64,000 nt of DNA from Halomonas urmiana. Lineage in GTDB: Bacteria > Pseudomonadota > Gammaproteobacteria > Pseudomonadales > Halomonadaceae. The DNA lies in assembly GCF_005780185.1 (NCBI RefSeq), contig NZ_VBUI01000005.1, forward strand, positions 62,001 through 126,000. The letters are read 5' to 3'. How positions within the stretch are numbered: the first letter of the stretch is position 1; each line of letters begins with the position of its first letter. The notes beneath the pieces were generated by a model, which had not been told where the DNA came from, did not search any database, and worked only from the letters and a program-made list of their open reading frames with translations. Positions 1 to 9,002 of this stretch are shown here, in pieces. The position numbers and the translations under genes were made by a program.

Positions 1-1
1 G

Positions 2-541
2 AAGGGCGAGCGCTGGCTGAAGGACTTCGCGGCCAAGGCCTACCAGCAGGCCGCCGCGACACCCCACGACGACGAGCCCGCCCCCGAGACGCCCTCGCTG
101 ACCCTGAAGGAGCGCCATGCGTTTGCCCGGGACGAACTCAAGGAGATCGTCGGGCGGATCTGGAAGTGGGTGATCATCGGTGTCGGCCTGGGCGCCGGCC
201 TGCATGGCTTCGTGCCGGACGGCTGGTTCGCCGACAACCTGGGCAGCGGCCAGTGGTGGAACGTGCCCGTCGCCGTGCTGGCGGGGCTTCCGCTCTACTC
301 CAACGCCACCGGTGTCATCCCGGTGATGGAGAGCCTGATCCTCAAGGGGCTGCCGGTGGGCACCACCCTGGCCTTCTGCATGAGCACCGTGGCGGCCAGC
401 TTCCCCGAGTTCATCATGCTCAAGCAGGTCATGCAGTGGCGCCTGCTGGCCACCATCTTCGTCATCCTGCTGGTCAACTTCATGATCGTTGGCTGGCTGA
501 TCAACCTGCTGAGCCCCTGGCTGTTCAGCGGACTTCTCTAA
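2..541 (+). CDS. Permease of the DUF318 (YraQ/ArsP-like) family, C-terminal part
   Basis: The reading frame is open from the first bases of the window, so the start lies upstream. The visible 179 residues begin with a hydrophilic stretch, then show hydrophobic segments with a Gly-rich first helix, a segment around NATGVIPVMESL and a last helix ending in LFSGLL. This pattern, followed at once by a small CXXC redox protein, matches DUF318 permeases; family members include ArsP, which exports trivalent organoarsenicals. Placement beside arsenite oxidase supports a role with arsenic. The substrate is an inference, and the N-terminal half cannot be checked. Confidence 0.7.
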   Translation, partial: KGERWLKDFAAKAYQQAAATPHDDEPAPETPSLTLKERHAFARDELKEIVGRIWKWVIIGVGLGAGLHGFVPDGWFADNLGSGQWWNVPVAVLAGLPLYSNATGVIPVMESLILKGLPVGTTLAFCMSTVAASFPEFIMLKQVMQWRLLATIFVILLVNFMIVGWLINLLSPWLFSGLL

Positions 542-559
542 GCGCAAAGGAGCAAGACC

Positions 560-796
560 ATGAAGAAGATCGAAGTACTGGGTACCGGCTGCAAGAAGTG
601 CGTCACCACCGCCGAGCAGATCGAGGCCGTGGCCGGCGAGCTGGGCATCGAGGTCACGGTGGAGAAGGTCACGGATCCGGCGGCCATCATGGGCTACCAG
701 GTCATGTCGACGCCCGCCGTGGCCATCGACGGCACCCTCGTTCACAGCGGCAGCGTACCGAACCGAGAAAGAATCGAGAGCCTGCTGAAGGGCTGA
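560..796 (+). CDS. Small thioredoxin-like redox protein (redox-active disulfide protein 2 family)
   Basis: This 78-residue protein has a thioredoxin fold signature with the active-site pair C11-K-K-C14 close to the N-terminus, and the cis-Pro region STPAVAIDG near residue 53. The length fits the minimal glutaredoxin-like family (MTH895/TM0996 type). It starts 18 bases after the permease stop, with AAAGGAG ahead of the ATG, so the two are co-transcribed. In many genomes such mini-redoxins accompany DUF318 permeases, probably to handle a thiol-bound metalloid or to keep cysteines reduced. That job is inferred. Confidence 0.85.
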   Translation: MKKIEVLGTGCKKCVTTAEQIEAVAGELGIEVTVEKVTDPAAIMGYQVMSTPAVAIDGTLVHSGSVPNRERIESLLKG

Positions 797-808
797 GCAC
801 GGCATACC

Positions 809-841
809 GGGCCCGGGAGGATACCTTAGACGGGCCCCTTT
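809..841 (+). terminator. Stem-loop terminator after the permease/redoxin genes
   Basis: A 7-bp perfect stem (GGGCCCG at 809-815, CGGGCCC at 831-837) with a 15-base loop is followed by CTTT. It lies 12 bases past the redoxin stop. The U tract is short, so termination strength is uncertain. Confidence 0.5.
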
Positions 842-865
842 CCGAGACGCCCCCACCAGACTATC

Positions 866-879
866 TTGATCTCCATCAA
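866..879. promoter_or_regulatory. FNR/ANR-type box upstream of aioBA
   Basis: The sequence TTGAT-CTCC-ATCAA is an exact match to the palindromic FNR/ANR/DNR consensus TTGATNNNNATCAA. It lies about 214 bases before the aioB start, in the 296-base gap that must contain the aioBA promoter. No convincing sigma-54 site was found. The role in oxygen control is inferred from the match alone. Confidence 0.55.
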
Positions 880-1092
880 GCCCCGTCCAGAGCGACTCCT
901 CCTCCTCCTTGGCTCAACCCCCTGACTTGTTTTGCTGTTGGTGAAAGCAACGCACCGACGCTATCAACCCTCCTTGCGCACCTGCCAGGGGGTAACTAAT
1001 CTGAGCAAAAGATCTGCTGATTCAAATATCCATATAACAATGAAGCAGCAGCCGATACCGGCTTCCCGACAACAACACCGGAGCGTCAGACG

Positions 1093-1614
1093 ATGTCACG
1101 ACTGAGCCGCCGCAACTTCCTCAAGCTGACCGGCAGCAGCGCTGCTGTCGGCACCCTGTCCCTGTCACCGCTGGCCAGGGCTCAGCAGGACCAGGGCCCG
1201 AACGCCACCGGCAGCACGACCCTCCCCTACCCGCGAGAGGTGGTCGCCCGGCTGGGCGACGTCGCCGTCAATCAGCCCGTCCACTTCAACTACCCCGACT
1301 CCCGCTCGCCCTGCGTGCTGATTCGCAAGGGCCGCGAGGTCAAGGGCGGGGTGGGGCCGGACAGGGACGTGGTGGCCTACAGTACCCAGTGCACGCACAT
1401 GGGCTGCCCGGTCAACTACGACCAGGAGGCCGAGACCTTCAAATGCCCCTGCCACTACAGCGTCTTCGATCCCGACAACGCCGGCCAGATGGTGATCGGC
1501 CATGCCACCGAGAGCCTGCCACGGATCATTCTGGAATATGACGAGGCAGAAGACGCCCTGCTTGCCGTGTCGGTCGATGGGCTGATCTATGGTCGTCAGG
1601 CCAACATCATCTGA
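1093..1614 (+). CDS. aioB: Arsenite oxidase small (Rieske) subunit
   Basis: AioB carries the Rieske [2Fe-2S] cluster that passes electrons from the molybdenum subunit to a c-type cytochrome or azurin in the periplasm. The 173-residue protein starts with a Tat signal (SRRNFLKL, followed by a hydrophobic stretch to ALARA near residue 30). Cluster ligands are visible as C100-T-H102 and C118-P-C-H121, and C105 and C120 can form the usual disulfide. It precedes aioA by 15 bases, the normal aioBA order; the partner is exported with it as a folded complex. No aioXSR regulatory genes are in view. Confidence 0.95.
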   Translation: MSRLSRRNFLKLTGSSAAVGTLSLSPLARAQQDQGPNATGSTTLPYPREVVARLGDVAVNQPVHFNYPDSRSPCVLIRKGREVKGGVGPDRDVVAYSTQCTHMGCPVNYDQEAETFKCPCHYSVFDPDNAGQMVIGHATESLPRIILEYDEAEDALLAVSVDGLIYGRQANII

Positions 1615-1629
1615 ATCGGGAGAACAACA

Positions 1630-4107
1630 ATGACGCAGTTCAAGGACCGCATCCCCCTGCCGCCGGCCGATGCCCGGAAGACCAACATGGCGTGCCACTT
1701 CTGCATCGTCGGCTGCGGCTACCATGTCTACAAGTGGCCCGCCGACCGGGAAGGTGGCAGGGCTGCCGACCAGAATGCGCTGGGGCTCGACTTCACCCGC
1801 CAGCTTCCTGCCATGCAGCTCACCATGACGCCGGCCATGGTCAACCGGATCAAGGATCACGACGGTCGCGAATACAACATCATGATCCTTCCCGACAAGG
1901 CGTGCAGCGTGAACCAGGGGCTGTCCTCGACGCGGGGCGGTCAGATGGCCAGCGTGATGTATTCGGAAGGCACCCCGATCGGCGAGCGGCGGCTGAAGTA
2001 CCCACTGGTATACACCGGTGACGACTGGGTCGAGAGCAACTGGGAGCAGGCGATGGCCCTCTATGCCGGCCTGACCCAGCGCATCCTCGACAACGACGGC
2101 CCGGACCAGCTGTTCTTCAACCTCTTCGACCATGGCGGCGCCGGTGGCGGTTTCGAGAACACCTGGGCCACCGGCAAGCTGATCTTCAACGGCCTGCAGT
2201 CGAAGATGGTGCGCATCCATAACCGCCCCGCCTACAACTCGGAATGCCATGCGACCCGCGACATGGGCATCGGCGAGCTCAACAACAGCTACGAGGATGC
2301 CGAGATCGCCGACGTCATCTTCTCCATCGGCGGCAACTCCTACGAGACGCAGTCGAACTGGTTCCTGGCCCACTGGGAGCCGAACCTCAGGGGTGCCAAC
2401 GTCGGCAAGAAGCGGGAATGGTTTCCCGACGAGAGCGTGGGCAAGGGCAGGGTCATCCTGGTCGACCCGCGGCGCACGCCGACCGTGGCGATCTGCGAGA
2501 CCGTCGCCGGCAAGGACAATGTCCTGCACCTGGCGATCCAGCCGGGCACCGATACCGCGCTGTTCAATGGGCTGCTGACCTACGTGGTGGACCAGGGCTG
2601 GCACGACCAGGCCTTCATCGACGAGCACACCAGCGGCTTCGAGGAGATGCTGGCCGCCAACCGCCTGGAACTGGACGAGTGCGCCCGGATCACCGGGCTG
2701 GATCGTGCCGATATCATCAAGGCCGCCGAGTGGGCCTACAAGCCCAAGGAGAGCGGCCATGCCCCGCGCACCATGCACGCCTACGAGAAGGGCGTGATCT
2801 GGGGCAACGACAACTATCGGATCCAGTCCGCCATCGTCAACCTCGTGGTGGCCACCCGTAACGTCGGCCGCCGCGGCACCGGTGTCGTACGCATGGGCGG
2901 CCACCAGGAGGGCTACACGCGCCCCCCCTATCCCGGCGGGCGCCCGGCGCCCTATATCGACCAGGAGCTGATCAAGGGCAACGGCATGATGCTGACGGTC
3001 TGGGCATGCAACGCCTTCCAGACCACCGTCAATGCCGAGACCTATCGCCAGGTGATCAAGCGGCGAGCCGCCATCGTCAACCAGGCGCTGGCCGAGGCGC
3101 GCGGCGCCACCACCGAGGAACTGATCGATATCGTCTATGACGCCGTCAAGAATAAGGGCGGCCTGTTCATCGTCGATATCGACCTCTACCGCACCAAGTT
3201 CGCCGAGTCCTCCCACCTGGTACTGCCGGCGACCCATCCCGGCGAGATGAACCTGACCTCCATGAACGGCGAGCGGCGACTGCGGTTGTCCGAACGCTTC
3301 ATGGACCCTCCCGGCATCGCCAAGCCGGATTGCCTGATCGCCGCCGACATGGCCAATGCCCTCAGGCAGCGCTACGAGGCGGCAGGCAACGCGGCGATGG
3401 CCGAGCGTTTCGCCGGCTTCGACTGGACGACCGAGGAGGACGCCTTCAACGACGGCTTCCGCATGGCCCATGAGAAGGAGATCGACAGCCAGGGCGGGCC
3501 GACGGGACACCTGGCCACCTATGAGCGCCTGCGCGAGGCCGGCAACAACGGCGTACAGCTGCCCATCAAGGAGTACAAGGATGGCAAGCTGATCGGCACC
3601 GAGATGCTGTACACCTACAGCCGCTTCGATACCGAGGACGGTCGGGCACATTTCCAGCCATCGCCCTGGAACGGACTTCCCGAGGTGGTCCAGCAGCAGA
3701 AGGAGAAGTTCGACTTCTGGATCAACAACGGCCGGACCAACCACATCTGGCAGACGGCCTATCACGACCAGCACCTGGCCTTCCGCAAGGGCCGCTACCC
3801 CATGGCCCCGATCGAGATCCACCCCCAGGATGCCGAGGCCCTGGGTATCGCTAACGGCGATATCGTCGAGGTCTTCAATGACTTTGGCGCGACCATGGCC
3901 ATGGCCTACCTGGAACCCGATCTAAAGCGGGGGCAGGTCTTCATGATGTTCGGCTACCCCAACGGGGTACAGGGCGACGTCGTCACCGAATGGGCCGACC
4001 GCAACCTCATCCCCTACTACAAGGGCACCTGGGCCAGCATCCGTCGAGTTGGGGAGAACCCCGCCTACCTGCGCGATGTCTCCTTCAAGCGCCGGCGATA
4101 TTCCTGA
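1630..4107 (+). CDS. aioA: Arsenite oxidase large molybdopterin subunit
   Basis: This is the catalytic subunit that oxidises arsenite to arsenate with a bis-molybdopterin guanine dinucleotide cofactor of the DMSO reductase superfamily. The 825-residue length is typical. The [3Fe-4S] motif C22-x2-C25-x3-C29 is present with Ser at position 99, as in the well-studied Alcaligenes enzyme. It has no signal peptide and should be carried through the Tat system by AioB. GGGAGA precedes the ATG. The gene ends at a strong hairpin and converges on arsR. It could generate arsenate both for detoxification and as an energy-yielding step. Confidence 0.96.
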   Translation: MTQFKDRIPLPPADARKTNMACHFCIVGCGYHVYKWPADREGGRAADQNALGLDFTRQLPAMQLTMTPAMVNRIKDHDGREYNIMILPDKACSVNQGLSSTRGGQMASVMYSEGTPIGERRLKYPLVYTGDDWVESNWEQAMALYAGLTQRILDNDGPDQLFFNLFDHGGAGGGFENTWATGKLIFNGLQSKMVRIHNRPAYNSECHATRDMGIGELNNSYEDAEIADVIFSIGGNSYETQSNWFLAHWEPNLRGANVGKKREWFPDESVGKGRVILVDPRRTPTVAICETVAGKDNVLHLAIQPGTDTALFNGLLTYVVDQGWHDQAFIDEHTSGFEEMLAANRLELDECARITGLDRADIIKAAEWAYKPKESGHAPRTMHAYEKGVIWGNDNYRIQSAIVNLVVATRNVGRRGTGVVRMGGHQEGYTRPPYPGGRPAPYIDQELIKGNGMMLTVWACNAFQTTVNAETYRQVIKRRAAIVNQALAEARGATTEELIDIVYDAVKNKGGLFIVDIDLYRTKFAESSHLVLPATHPGEMNLTSMNGERRLRLSERFMDPPGIAKPDCLIAADMANALRQRYEAAGNAAMAERFAGFDWTTEEDAFNDGFRMAHEKEIDSQGGPTGHLATYERLREAGNNGVQLPIKEYKDGKLIGTEMLYTYSRFDTEDGRAHFQPSPWNGLPEVVQQQKEKFDFWINNGRTNHIWQTAYHDQHLAFRKGRYPMAPIEIHPQDAEALGIANGDIVEVFNDFGATMAMAYLEPDLKRGQVFMMFGYPNGVQGDVVTEWADRNLIPYYKGTWASIRRVGENPAYLRDVSFKRRRYS

Positions 4108-4153
4108 TCTCACCGACACGTATCTGAAGCGAGGGGCGCAATGGCCAACCCTC

Positions 4154-4181
4154 GGCGGGAGTGCCCAAGAGCACTCCCGCC
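4154..4181. terminator. Bidirectional hairpin between aioA and arsR
   Basis: An 11-bp perfect stem (GGCGGGAGTGC at 4154-4164, GCACTCCCGCC at 4171-4181) with a 6-base loop sits between two convergent genes. It can serve both transcripts, although neither side has a long U tract. Confidence 0.65.
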
Positions 4182-4200
4182 TGTCGTTGACACCCCAGCG

Positions 4201-4551
4201 TCAACACATGGCCACACGGCGCTCCGGGCGATCTCCCATGGTATGGAGGCCCGCCTGCAGCTCGGCAAGGCGGGCCGCTGCGCCCCGCCCGGCGGCGTCG
4301 AGGGCCGTGGTCACCCACTCGGGCAGATCAGGGGGGAGATCGTAATAGACCCACTGCCCCTCGCGTCGATCCATGAGCAGGCCGCACTGGCGCAACTGTG
4401 CCAGGTGCCGCGATACCTTGGGCTGTGACACCTGCAGGGCATGGGTCATCTCGCAGACGCAGAGCTCCTGCTCGCGCAGCACGAGGAGCATCAGCATCAG
4501 GCGGGTCTCGTCACCCAAGCACTTGAAGACACGGACCGGGTCCAGCGACAT
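4201..4551 (-). CDS. arsR: ArsR/SmtB-family arsenic-responsive repressor
   Basis: The 116-residue winged-helix protein has the ArsR metal-sensing pair in E-L-C31-V-C33-E in helix alpha-3, with C11 as a possible third ligand for As(III). A recognition helix follows (VSQPKVSRHLAQLR) and then the wing (REGQWVYYDL). The start is preceded by AGGAGG. It would repress the arsenic genes until As(III) binds and releases it. It is transcribed toward aioA, apart from the arsC operon that carries an operator-like palindrome at 8952-8971, so regulation in trans is likely. Confidence 0.92.
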   Translation of the reverse strand: MSLDPVRVFKCLGDETRLMLMLLVLREQELCVCEMTHALQVSQPKVSRHLAQLRQCGLLMDRREGQWVYYDLPPDLPEWVTTALDAAGRGAAARLAELQAGLHTMGDRPERRVAMC

Positions 4552-4759
4552 CGGGGCTTCCTCCTGCGGGTTTCAGCCCAATTCTACGCGACGGGGGGCA
4601 GGGTTCGAAGCGCGGTGCGCCATGACATCGAAAAACAAGGCACCGAAAAGCGGGGTCTCGAAGAACACGGCATCGAGAAACTCGGCGCCGGCCGCCGCCA
4701 CGGCCCCCACGCCCGGGTCGGCTCCACCCTGGCGGTGATGAACGCCGTGGGGAGCGGGA

Positions 4760-5074
4760 CTAGTCATCGCTCAGCCCGGCGACCCGGAGCCGCTCCTTGA
4801 GACGCTGGTTCTCCTCGATCAGGTCGGCCGCCAGGGCGGCGAGCTCGGGCGCTGCCTCGAAGTCACGTTCCAGCTGACACAGCCGCCGGGCCCGGGTCAG
4901 GTCGCGACTGGTGAAGCGCCAGCTCGTCACATAGGGCGACCCATCGGCCAGCAGGCCGCTCTCGATGCGTTCGACGACCCACTCGACCTCGACCGAACAG
5001 GCGCGTGCCAGTTCCTCGAGCGTCAGGGTCGCCTCGTCGATCAACTCGCCGCTGGCGATACGCCGCTGTGCCAT
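4760..5074 (-). CDS. cbpM: Chaperone modulator CbpM
   Basis: CbpM is a small MerR-like helical protein that binds the J domain of CbpA and blocks both its co-chaperone and DNA-binding activity. The 104-residue product has the expected MerR-like region (TLEELARACSVEVEWVVERI) and a charged helical tail suited to binding the J domain. Its start lies 3 bases after the cbpA stop, the standard cbpA-cbpM arrangement. Placement inside an arsenic island is unusual; a role in protein repair under arsenic stress is possible but unproven. Confidence 0.85.
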   Translation of the reverse strand: MAQRRIASGELIDEATLTLEELARACSVEVEWVVERIESGLLADGSPYVTSWRFTSRDLTRARRLCQLERDFEAAPELAALAADLIEENQRLKERLRVAGLSDD

Positions 5075-5077
5075 GGC

Positions 5078-6019
5078 CTAGCCTCCCCTCCGCCGGCGCG
5101 GATCGAAAGCGAGCTCCCGCGCCATGGTCTCATAGAGCTCCCTCGCCCTGTCGGTATCGGCGGGGGGCAGTACCACCTCGAGCTCCACGTAGAGATCGCC
5201 CGGCTCGGGCCCCGGAATCCCGCGCCCCTTCAAGCGCAATTGGCGCCCGGACTGTGAGCCGGCGGGCACCTTCACCTTGACCACCCCCAACGGCGTCGGC
5301 GTCTCGATGCTGGCTCCCAGGGCGGCCTCCCAGGGGGTGACCGGCACGCGTTGATGCACGTCCCGTCCCTCGACCCGATAGCGCGGATCCGGGGTGAAGT
5401 GGATCTCCAGAAAGAGGTCACCCGCCGGGCCCCCTCCCATGCCGAGGCCACCCTGGCCGGCGAGACGGATATGCTGGCCCGCCTTCACCCCCTTGGGGAT
5501 GCGCACATTGAGGGTGTGCTCTCGGGACAGCACGCGTCCCTGGGCGTCGACCCGGGGCACCTGCAGGGTGATTGCCCGGGTAGCGCCGTGGTAGGCGTCC
5601 TCGAGATCGATGACGATCTTGGCATGGCGATCCTCGCCACGCATCTGATAGCCGCGGCTCCCTCGCCCTGCCCGGCCGCCCCGGCCGAACAGGTTGGCGA
5701 AGAAGTCGCTGAACTCCCCGAGGTCGGCCTCCTCGAAGCCTCCCCCGCTGAACTCGAACCCTGCATCCCAGTCCGGTGGCGGCTGGAAATCCTGGCCCGA
5801 GCGATACCGCTCGCCCAGCTGATCGTAGGCGAGTCGCTTCTCGGGATCGGTAAGCACCGCCTTGGCCTCGTTGATTTCCTGCATGCGCTGCTCGGCTTCC
5901 GACTCCTTGCTGACGTCGGGGTGATACTGTCGCGCCAGCTTGCGATACGCCTTCTTGATCTCCTCGGTCGTCGCGGTCTTCTCCACCCCGAGAACCTGGT
6001 AGTAATCCTTGAATTCCAC
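5078..6019 (-). CDS. cbpA: Curved DNA-binding protein CbpA (DnaJ-like co-chaperone)
   Basis: This is a class B Hsp40 of 313 residues. It has an N-terminal J domain with the HPD tripeptide at 33-35, which stimulates DnaK ATPase, then a Gly/Phe-rich linker (roughly 75-125) and two beta-sandwich substrate domains; the zinc-finger domain of DnaJ is absent. In the family it acts as a co-chaperone and a nucleoid protein that binds curved DNA. cbpM follows directly. The 146 bases before it show no clear sigma-32 site, so it may be read through from arsJ. Confidence 0.93.
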   Translation of the reverse strand: MEFKDYYQVLGVEKTATTEEIKKAYRKLARQYHPDVSKESEAEQRMQEINEAKAVLTDPEKRLAYDQLGERYRSGQDFQPPPDWDAGFEFSGGGFEEADLGEFSDFFANLFGRGGRAGRGSRGYQMRGEDRHAKIVIDLEDAYHGATRAITLQVPRVDAQGRVLSREHTLNVRIPKGVKAGQHIRLAGQGGLGMGGGPAGDLFLEIHFTPDPRYRVEGRDVHQRVPVTPWEAALGASIETPTPLGVVKVKVPAGSQSGRQLRLKGRGIPGPEPGDLYVELEVVLPPADTDRARELYETMARELAFDPRRRRGG

Positions 6020-6165
6020 GTGAAAGAACTCCGGTGGTGCCTGTCAATCCGGGCAGGATGACCCCAGCGTCACTCCTGACAGGACATCGGCGATTGACTC
6101 AAGCCTAGTCGAAGATGACCGCAGGACGAAGCCAGGCGCCCACGCGCGTCCCTCGGCACGCCTCG

Positions 6166-7395
6166 TCAGTGGGCCGATGCTTCCCGAGGCAGCGCCAGGG
6201 CCATCAGCGCACTGGCCGCCACCAGGGCGGACGAGATCCACAGGCAGACGGCCAGGCCGTAGACCTGGTAGACCCAGCCGGAAAGCAGCGTGCCTAGCAG
6301 GCGGCCCATGGCGTTGGCCATGTAGTAGAAGCCCACGTCCATGGAGACGCCGTCGGCGCGGGCGTAGTGGACGATCAGGTAGCTATGCCAGCTGGAGTTG
6401 ATGGCAAATAGCACGCCGAAGGCCAGCAACCCTGCCACCAGCCAGCCCACCTCGGCCAGGGGCAGCAGCGCCAGCAGGGCCGGCAGGCCGGCAAGCATCA
6501 GGGCCCAGAAGGCCGTGACACCTCGCGCCCCGCCCTTGACCAGGCCGGTAAGGCGCGGCGCCTGGGTCTGCACGCCGCCGTAGCCGATCACCCAGATGGC
6601 CAGCAGACCGCCCACCGTCCAGTGGTTCCAGCCGTGCTGGTCATAGAGGAACACCGGCAGCGCCACCACGAACCAGACGTCCCGGGAGGCAAACAGGCAC
6701 AGCCTTGCCGCCGAGAGCACGTTGATGGCCCGCGACTTCGAGAACACCTCGGTGAATTTCGGCTTGCGTTTCTGGCGTCCCAAGTCGGCCTTGAGCCGGA
6801 CCAGCGACAGGGCGAGCACTCCCACCAGCATCAGCGCCATGGCGATCACGGCGCCACGGAAGCCGATCAGGGTCAGCAGCAACCCACCCAAGAAGAAGCC
6901 GGCCCCCTTGAGGGCATTCTTGGAACCGGTGAGGATCGCTACCCAGCGGTAGAGGGCGCTGCCGGCGCTGGGGCTGTCCTTGGGGACCAGCACCTTGACC
7001 GCACTCTTGGCACTCATCTTGTTGAGGTCCTTGGCGATGCCCGATAGCGCCTGGGCCGCCATCACCCAGGGCACGGTCAGCGCCGTGGCGGGCACCATCA
7101 GCATGGAAAGCGCCACGATCTGCAGCGCGAGCCCGACGTTCATGGTGCGGTTGAGCCCCAGGCGGGCGCCCAGCCACCCCCCCACCAGATTGGTGACCAC
7201 GCCGAAGGCCTCGTAGAAGAGGAACAGCAGCGCCACCTCGAGCGGCGAATAGCCCAGCTGGTGGAAGTGCAGCACCACCAGCATGCGCAAGGCGCCGTCG
7301 GTGAGGGTGAAGGCCCAGTAGTTGCCGGTGATCAGCAGGTACTGGCGGACCTCGAAGGGCAACCCCCTGAGACGGGCGACGAGCGATTCAGCCAC
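6166..7395 (-). CDS. arsJ: Organoarsenical efflux MFS transporter ArsJ
   Basis: ArsJ is an MFS exporter of 1-arseno-3-phosphoglycerate, the unstable product that the partner GAPDH makes from arsenate and glyceraldehyde-3-phosphate. The roughly 409-residue protein has about 12 hydrophobic segments and the conserved opening [19 protein letters not shown] place the start at GTG 7395: AGGTGG sits just upstream, and the first codons overlap the end of the GAPDH gene by 8 bases, suggesting translational coupling. A GTG at 7425 would extend it by 10 residues. Linkage to the GAPDH gene and arsC makes the identification firm. Confidence 0.93.
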   Translation of the reverse strand: MAESLVARLRGLPFEVRQYLLITGNYWAFTLTDGALRMLVVLHFHQLGYSPLEVALLFLFYEAFGVVTNLVGGWLGARLGLNRTMNVGLALQIVALSMLMVPATALTVPWVMAAQALSGIAKDLNKMSAKSAVKVLVPKDSPSAGSALYRWVAILTGSKNALKGAGFFLGGLLLTLIGFRGAVIAMALMLVGVLALSLVRLKADLGRQKRKPKFTEVFSKSRAINVLSAARLCLFASRDVWFVVALPVFLYDQHGWNHWTVGGLLAIWVIGYGGVQTQAPRLTGLVKGGARGVTAFWALMLAGLPALLALLPLAEVGWLVAGLLAFGVLFAINSSWHSYLIVHYARADGVSMDVGFYYMANAMGRLLGTLLSGWVYQVYGLAVCLWISSALVAASALMALALPREASAH

Positions 7396-8446
7396 GTCCC
7401 ACCTGCTCGCTCTCCACCTTCTCACTACCCACCTTCATGGCCAGCTCGGCGGTGCGGTTAGCGTAGCCCCACTCGTTGTCGTACCAGGCGTAGAGCTTGA
7501 GCTGGGTGCCATTGATCACCATGGTCGAGAGGGCATCGATGATCGAGCTACGTGGGTCCGTGCGGTAGTCGATGGAGACCAGCGGACGCGTTTCAAAGCC
7601 CAGGATGCCGGCGAGTTCGCCCTCGGCGGCGGCCTCTAGCGCCGCATTGACCTCCTCCACCGTCACCTCGCGCTCGAGTTCGAAGACCATGTCGGTGAGC
7701 GAGGCGTTGGCCAGCGGCACGCGGATGGCATGCCCGTTCAGCTTGCCAGTCAGCTCCGGGAAGATGACGGTGATCGCCTTGGCCGAGCCGGTGGTGGTGG
7801 GGATCAGGCTCATGCCGCAGGCCCGCGAACGACGCAGATCCGGCTTTTGTGGAGAGCTCGGGGCATCGAGGATGGTCTGGGTGTTGGTGATGTCGTGCAC
7901 CGTGGTCATGGAGCCGTGGCGGATCCCGAACGTCTCGTGGATCACCTTGACCACCGGCGCCAGGCAATTGGTGGTACAGCTCGCCGCGGTGACGATGCGA
8001 TGGACGTCGGGGTCGTATGCGTGGTCGTTGACGCCCACCACCACGTTGAGCACGCCCTCCTCCTTCACCGGCGCGCTGACCACCACCCGCTCGACGCCCT
8101 GGTCCAGATAGGCCTGAAGCGCCTCCGTGGTCTTCATCTTGCCGGAGCACTCGATGGCGACCTGACAGCCGGACCAGTCGCCGTCGTCCAGCGCCTTGTG
8201 CGCGCTGAAGGCGATACGACGGCCATCGATGACGATGGCATCCTCCTCGGCCTGGATACCCTGCCCCGGCGACCAGTGGCCGTGGACCGAGTCGAACTCG
8301 AGCAGGTGGGCAAAGGTGGCGGCATCGCCGCCCGGGTCATTGATGCGCGAAAGCTCGACCTCGCCCGCCGCGACGCGGGGCCAGAGGCTACGCAGCACCA
8401 GGCGGCCGATACGCCCGAAGCCATTGATGCCGATACGTAATGTCAT
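7388..8446 (-). CDS. gap: ArsJ-associated glyceraldehyde-3-phosphate dehydrogenase
   Basis: The 352-residue protein has the GAPDH NAD-binding start ([13 protein letters not shown]) and the catalytic SCTTNC motif with Cys157. In arsJ operons this paralogue uses arsenate in place of phosphate to form 1-arseno-3-phosphoglycerate, which ArsJ expels. The ATG at 8446 has AAGGGGAC upstream; in-frame sequence further upstream lacks GAPDH character. It lies between arsC (64 bases upstream) and arsJ (8-base overlap), so all three form one operon. A purely glycolytic role is less likely given this context. Confidence 0.94.
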   Translation of the reverse strand: MTLRIGINGFGRIGRLVLRSLWPRVAAGEVELSRINDPGGDAATFAHLLEFDSVHGHWSPGQGIQAEEDAIVIDGRRIAFSAHKALDDGDWSGCQVAIECSGKMKTTEALQAYLDQGVERVVVSAPVKEEGVLNVVVGVNDHAYDPDVHRIVTAASCTTNCLAPVVKVIHETFGIRHGSMTTVHDITNTQTILDAPSSPQKPDLRRSRACGMSLIPTTTGSAKAITVIFPELTGKLNGHAIRVPLANASLTDMVFELEREVTVEEVNAALEAAAEGELAGILGFETRPLVSIDYRTDPRSSIIDALSTMVINGTQLKLYAWYDNEWGYANRTAELAMKVGSEKVESEQVGRG

Positions 8447-8510
8447 GATGTCCCCTTGAAATGAAGAGAAATACGCCAGGTGATGGCCAGGGAACAGCGC
8501 CCCGTCACTG

Positions 8511-8936
8511 TCAGCGCCGGATATCGTCCCGCGCCTTGATCTGCAACCACAGCGAGAGGCGGTGGCGAATCTCGCTAAGGGCCTGCTCGTAGGCGTTGGC
8601 ACGCCCGATCAGGCGGGGATCGCGAATATCCCAGTAGAGATGCTCGTCGCTCTCTCCCTGCCAGTCGCGACACGCCTGCTGGGCCTTGTCGCACAGCACG
8701 ATGACGGCATTGAAGTGTTCGCCGGCGAAATCGTCCAGCGGCTTGCTGGCCAGCCCCTCGGTGGAAATACTCAGCTTCTCCAATGCCGCCAGGGTCATCG
8801 CAGCGGGTTCATCCGGCTCGCTGCCCGCGCTGTAGGCCTCGAACTTATCGCCTGCAAGGTGGCGCAACAGCGCCTCCCCCATCAGCGAGCGGGCGGAATT
8901 GGCATTGCACAGGAAGAGCACGCGCTGTTTCGTCAT
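8511..8936 (-). CDS. arsC: Arsenate reductase, thioredoxin-coupled (LMW phosphatase type)
   Basis: This 141-residue protein belongs to the low-molecular-weight tyrosine phosphatase family. The P-loop C10-NANSA-R16 binds arsenate, and C82 and C89 sit where the thioredoxin-coupled enzymes of Bacillus and Staphylococcus carry their redox-relay cysteines. It would reduce arsenate to arsenite in the cytoplasm using thioredoxin. It is the first gene of the arsC-gapdh-arsJ operon, behind a promoter that overlaps an ArsR-like palindrome. No ArsB or Acr3 arsenite pump lies in the window, so the exit route for its product is not visible. Confidence 0.94.
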   Translation of the reverse strand: MTKQRVLFLCNANSARSLMGEALLRHLAGDKFEAYSAGSEPDEPAAMTLAALEKLSISTEGLASKPLDDFAGEHFNAVIVLCDKAQQACRDWQGESDEHLYWDIRDPRLIGRANAYEQALSEIRHRLSLWLQIKARDDIRR

Positions 8937-8951
8937 GGGAGGCTCCCGACG

Positions 8952-8989
8952 ATATATGGAATATCATATATAACAGCGCCAGATGTCAA
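8952..8989 (-). promoter_or_regulatory. arsC promoter overlapped by ArsR-type operator
   Basis: Reading the minus strand, a -35 TTGACA (8984-8989) is followed after 17 bases by a -10 TGATAT (8961-8966). The palindrome ATATATG-N6-CATATAT (8952-8971) covers the -10, which is where ArsR-family repressors commonly bind. The arsC start codon is 15 bases below the palindrome. Confidence 0.75.
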
Positions 8990-9002
8990 TCTGGTGACAG
9001 CG

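Noticed and set aside
880..1092. Sigma-54 promoter before aioB
   Set aside because: The best candidate near 916-930 lacks the invariant GG at -24, so I do not claim it.
1165..3822. An 885-codon open frame antisense to aioBA
   Set aside because: Its product is low-complexity and Val/Gly/Asp-rich, with no family pattern, while the opposite strand holds complete aioB and aioA. High GC content explains the long frame.
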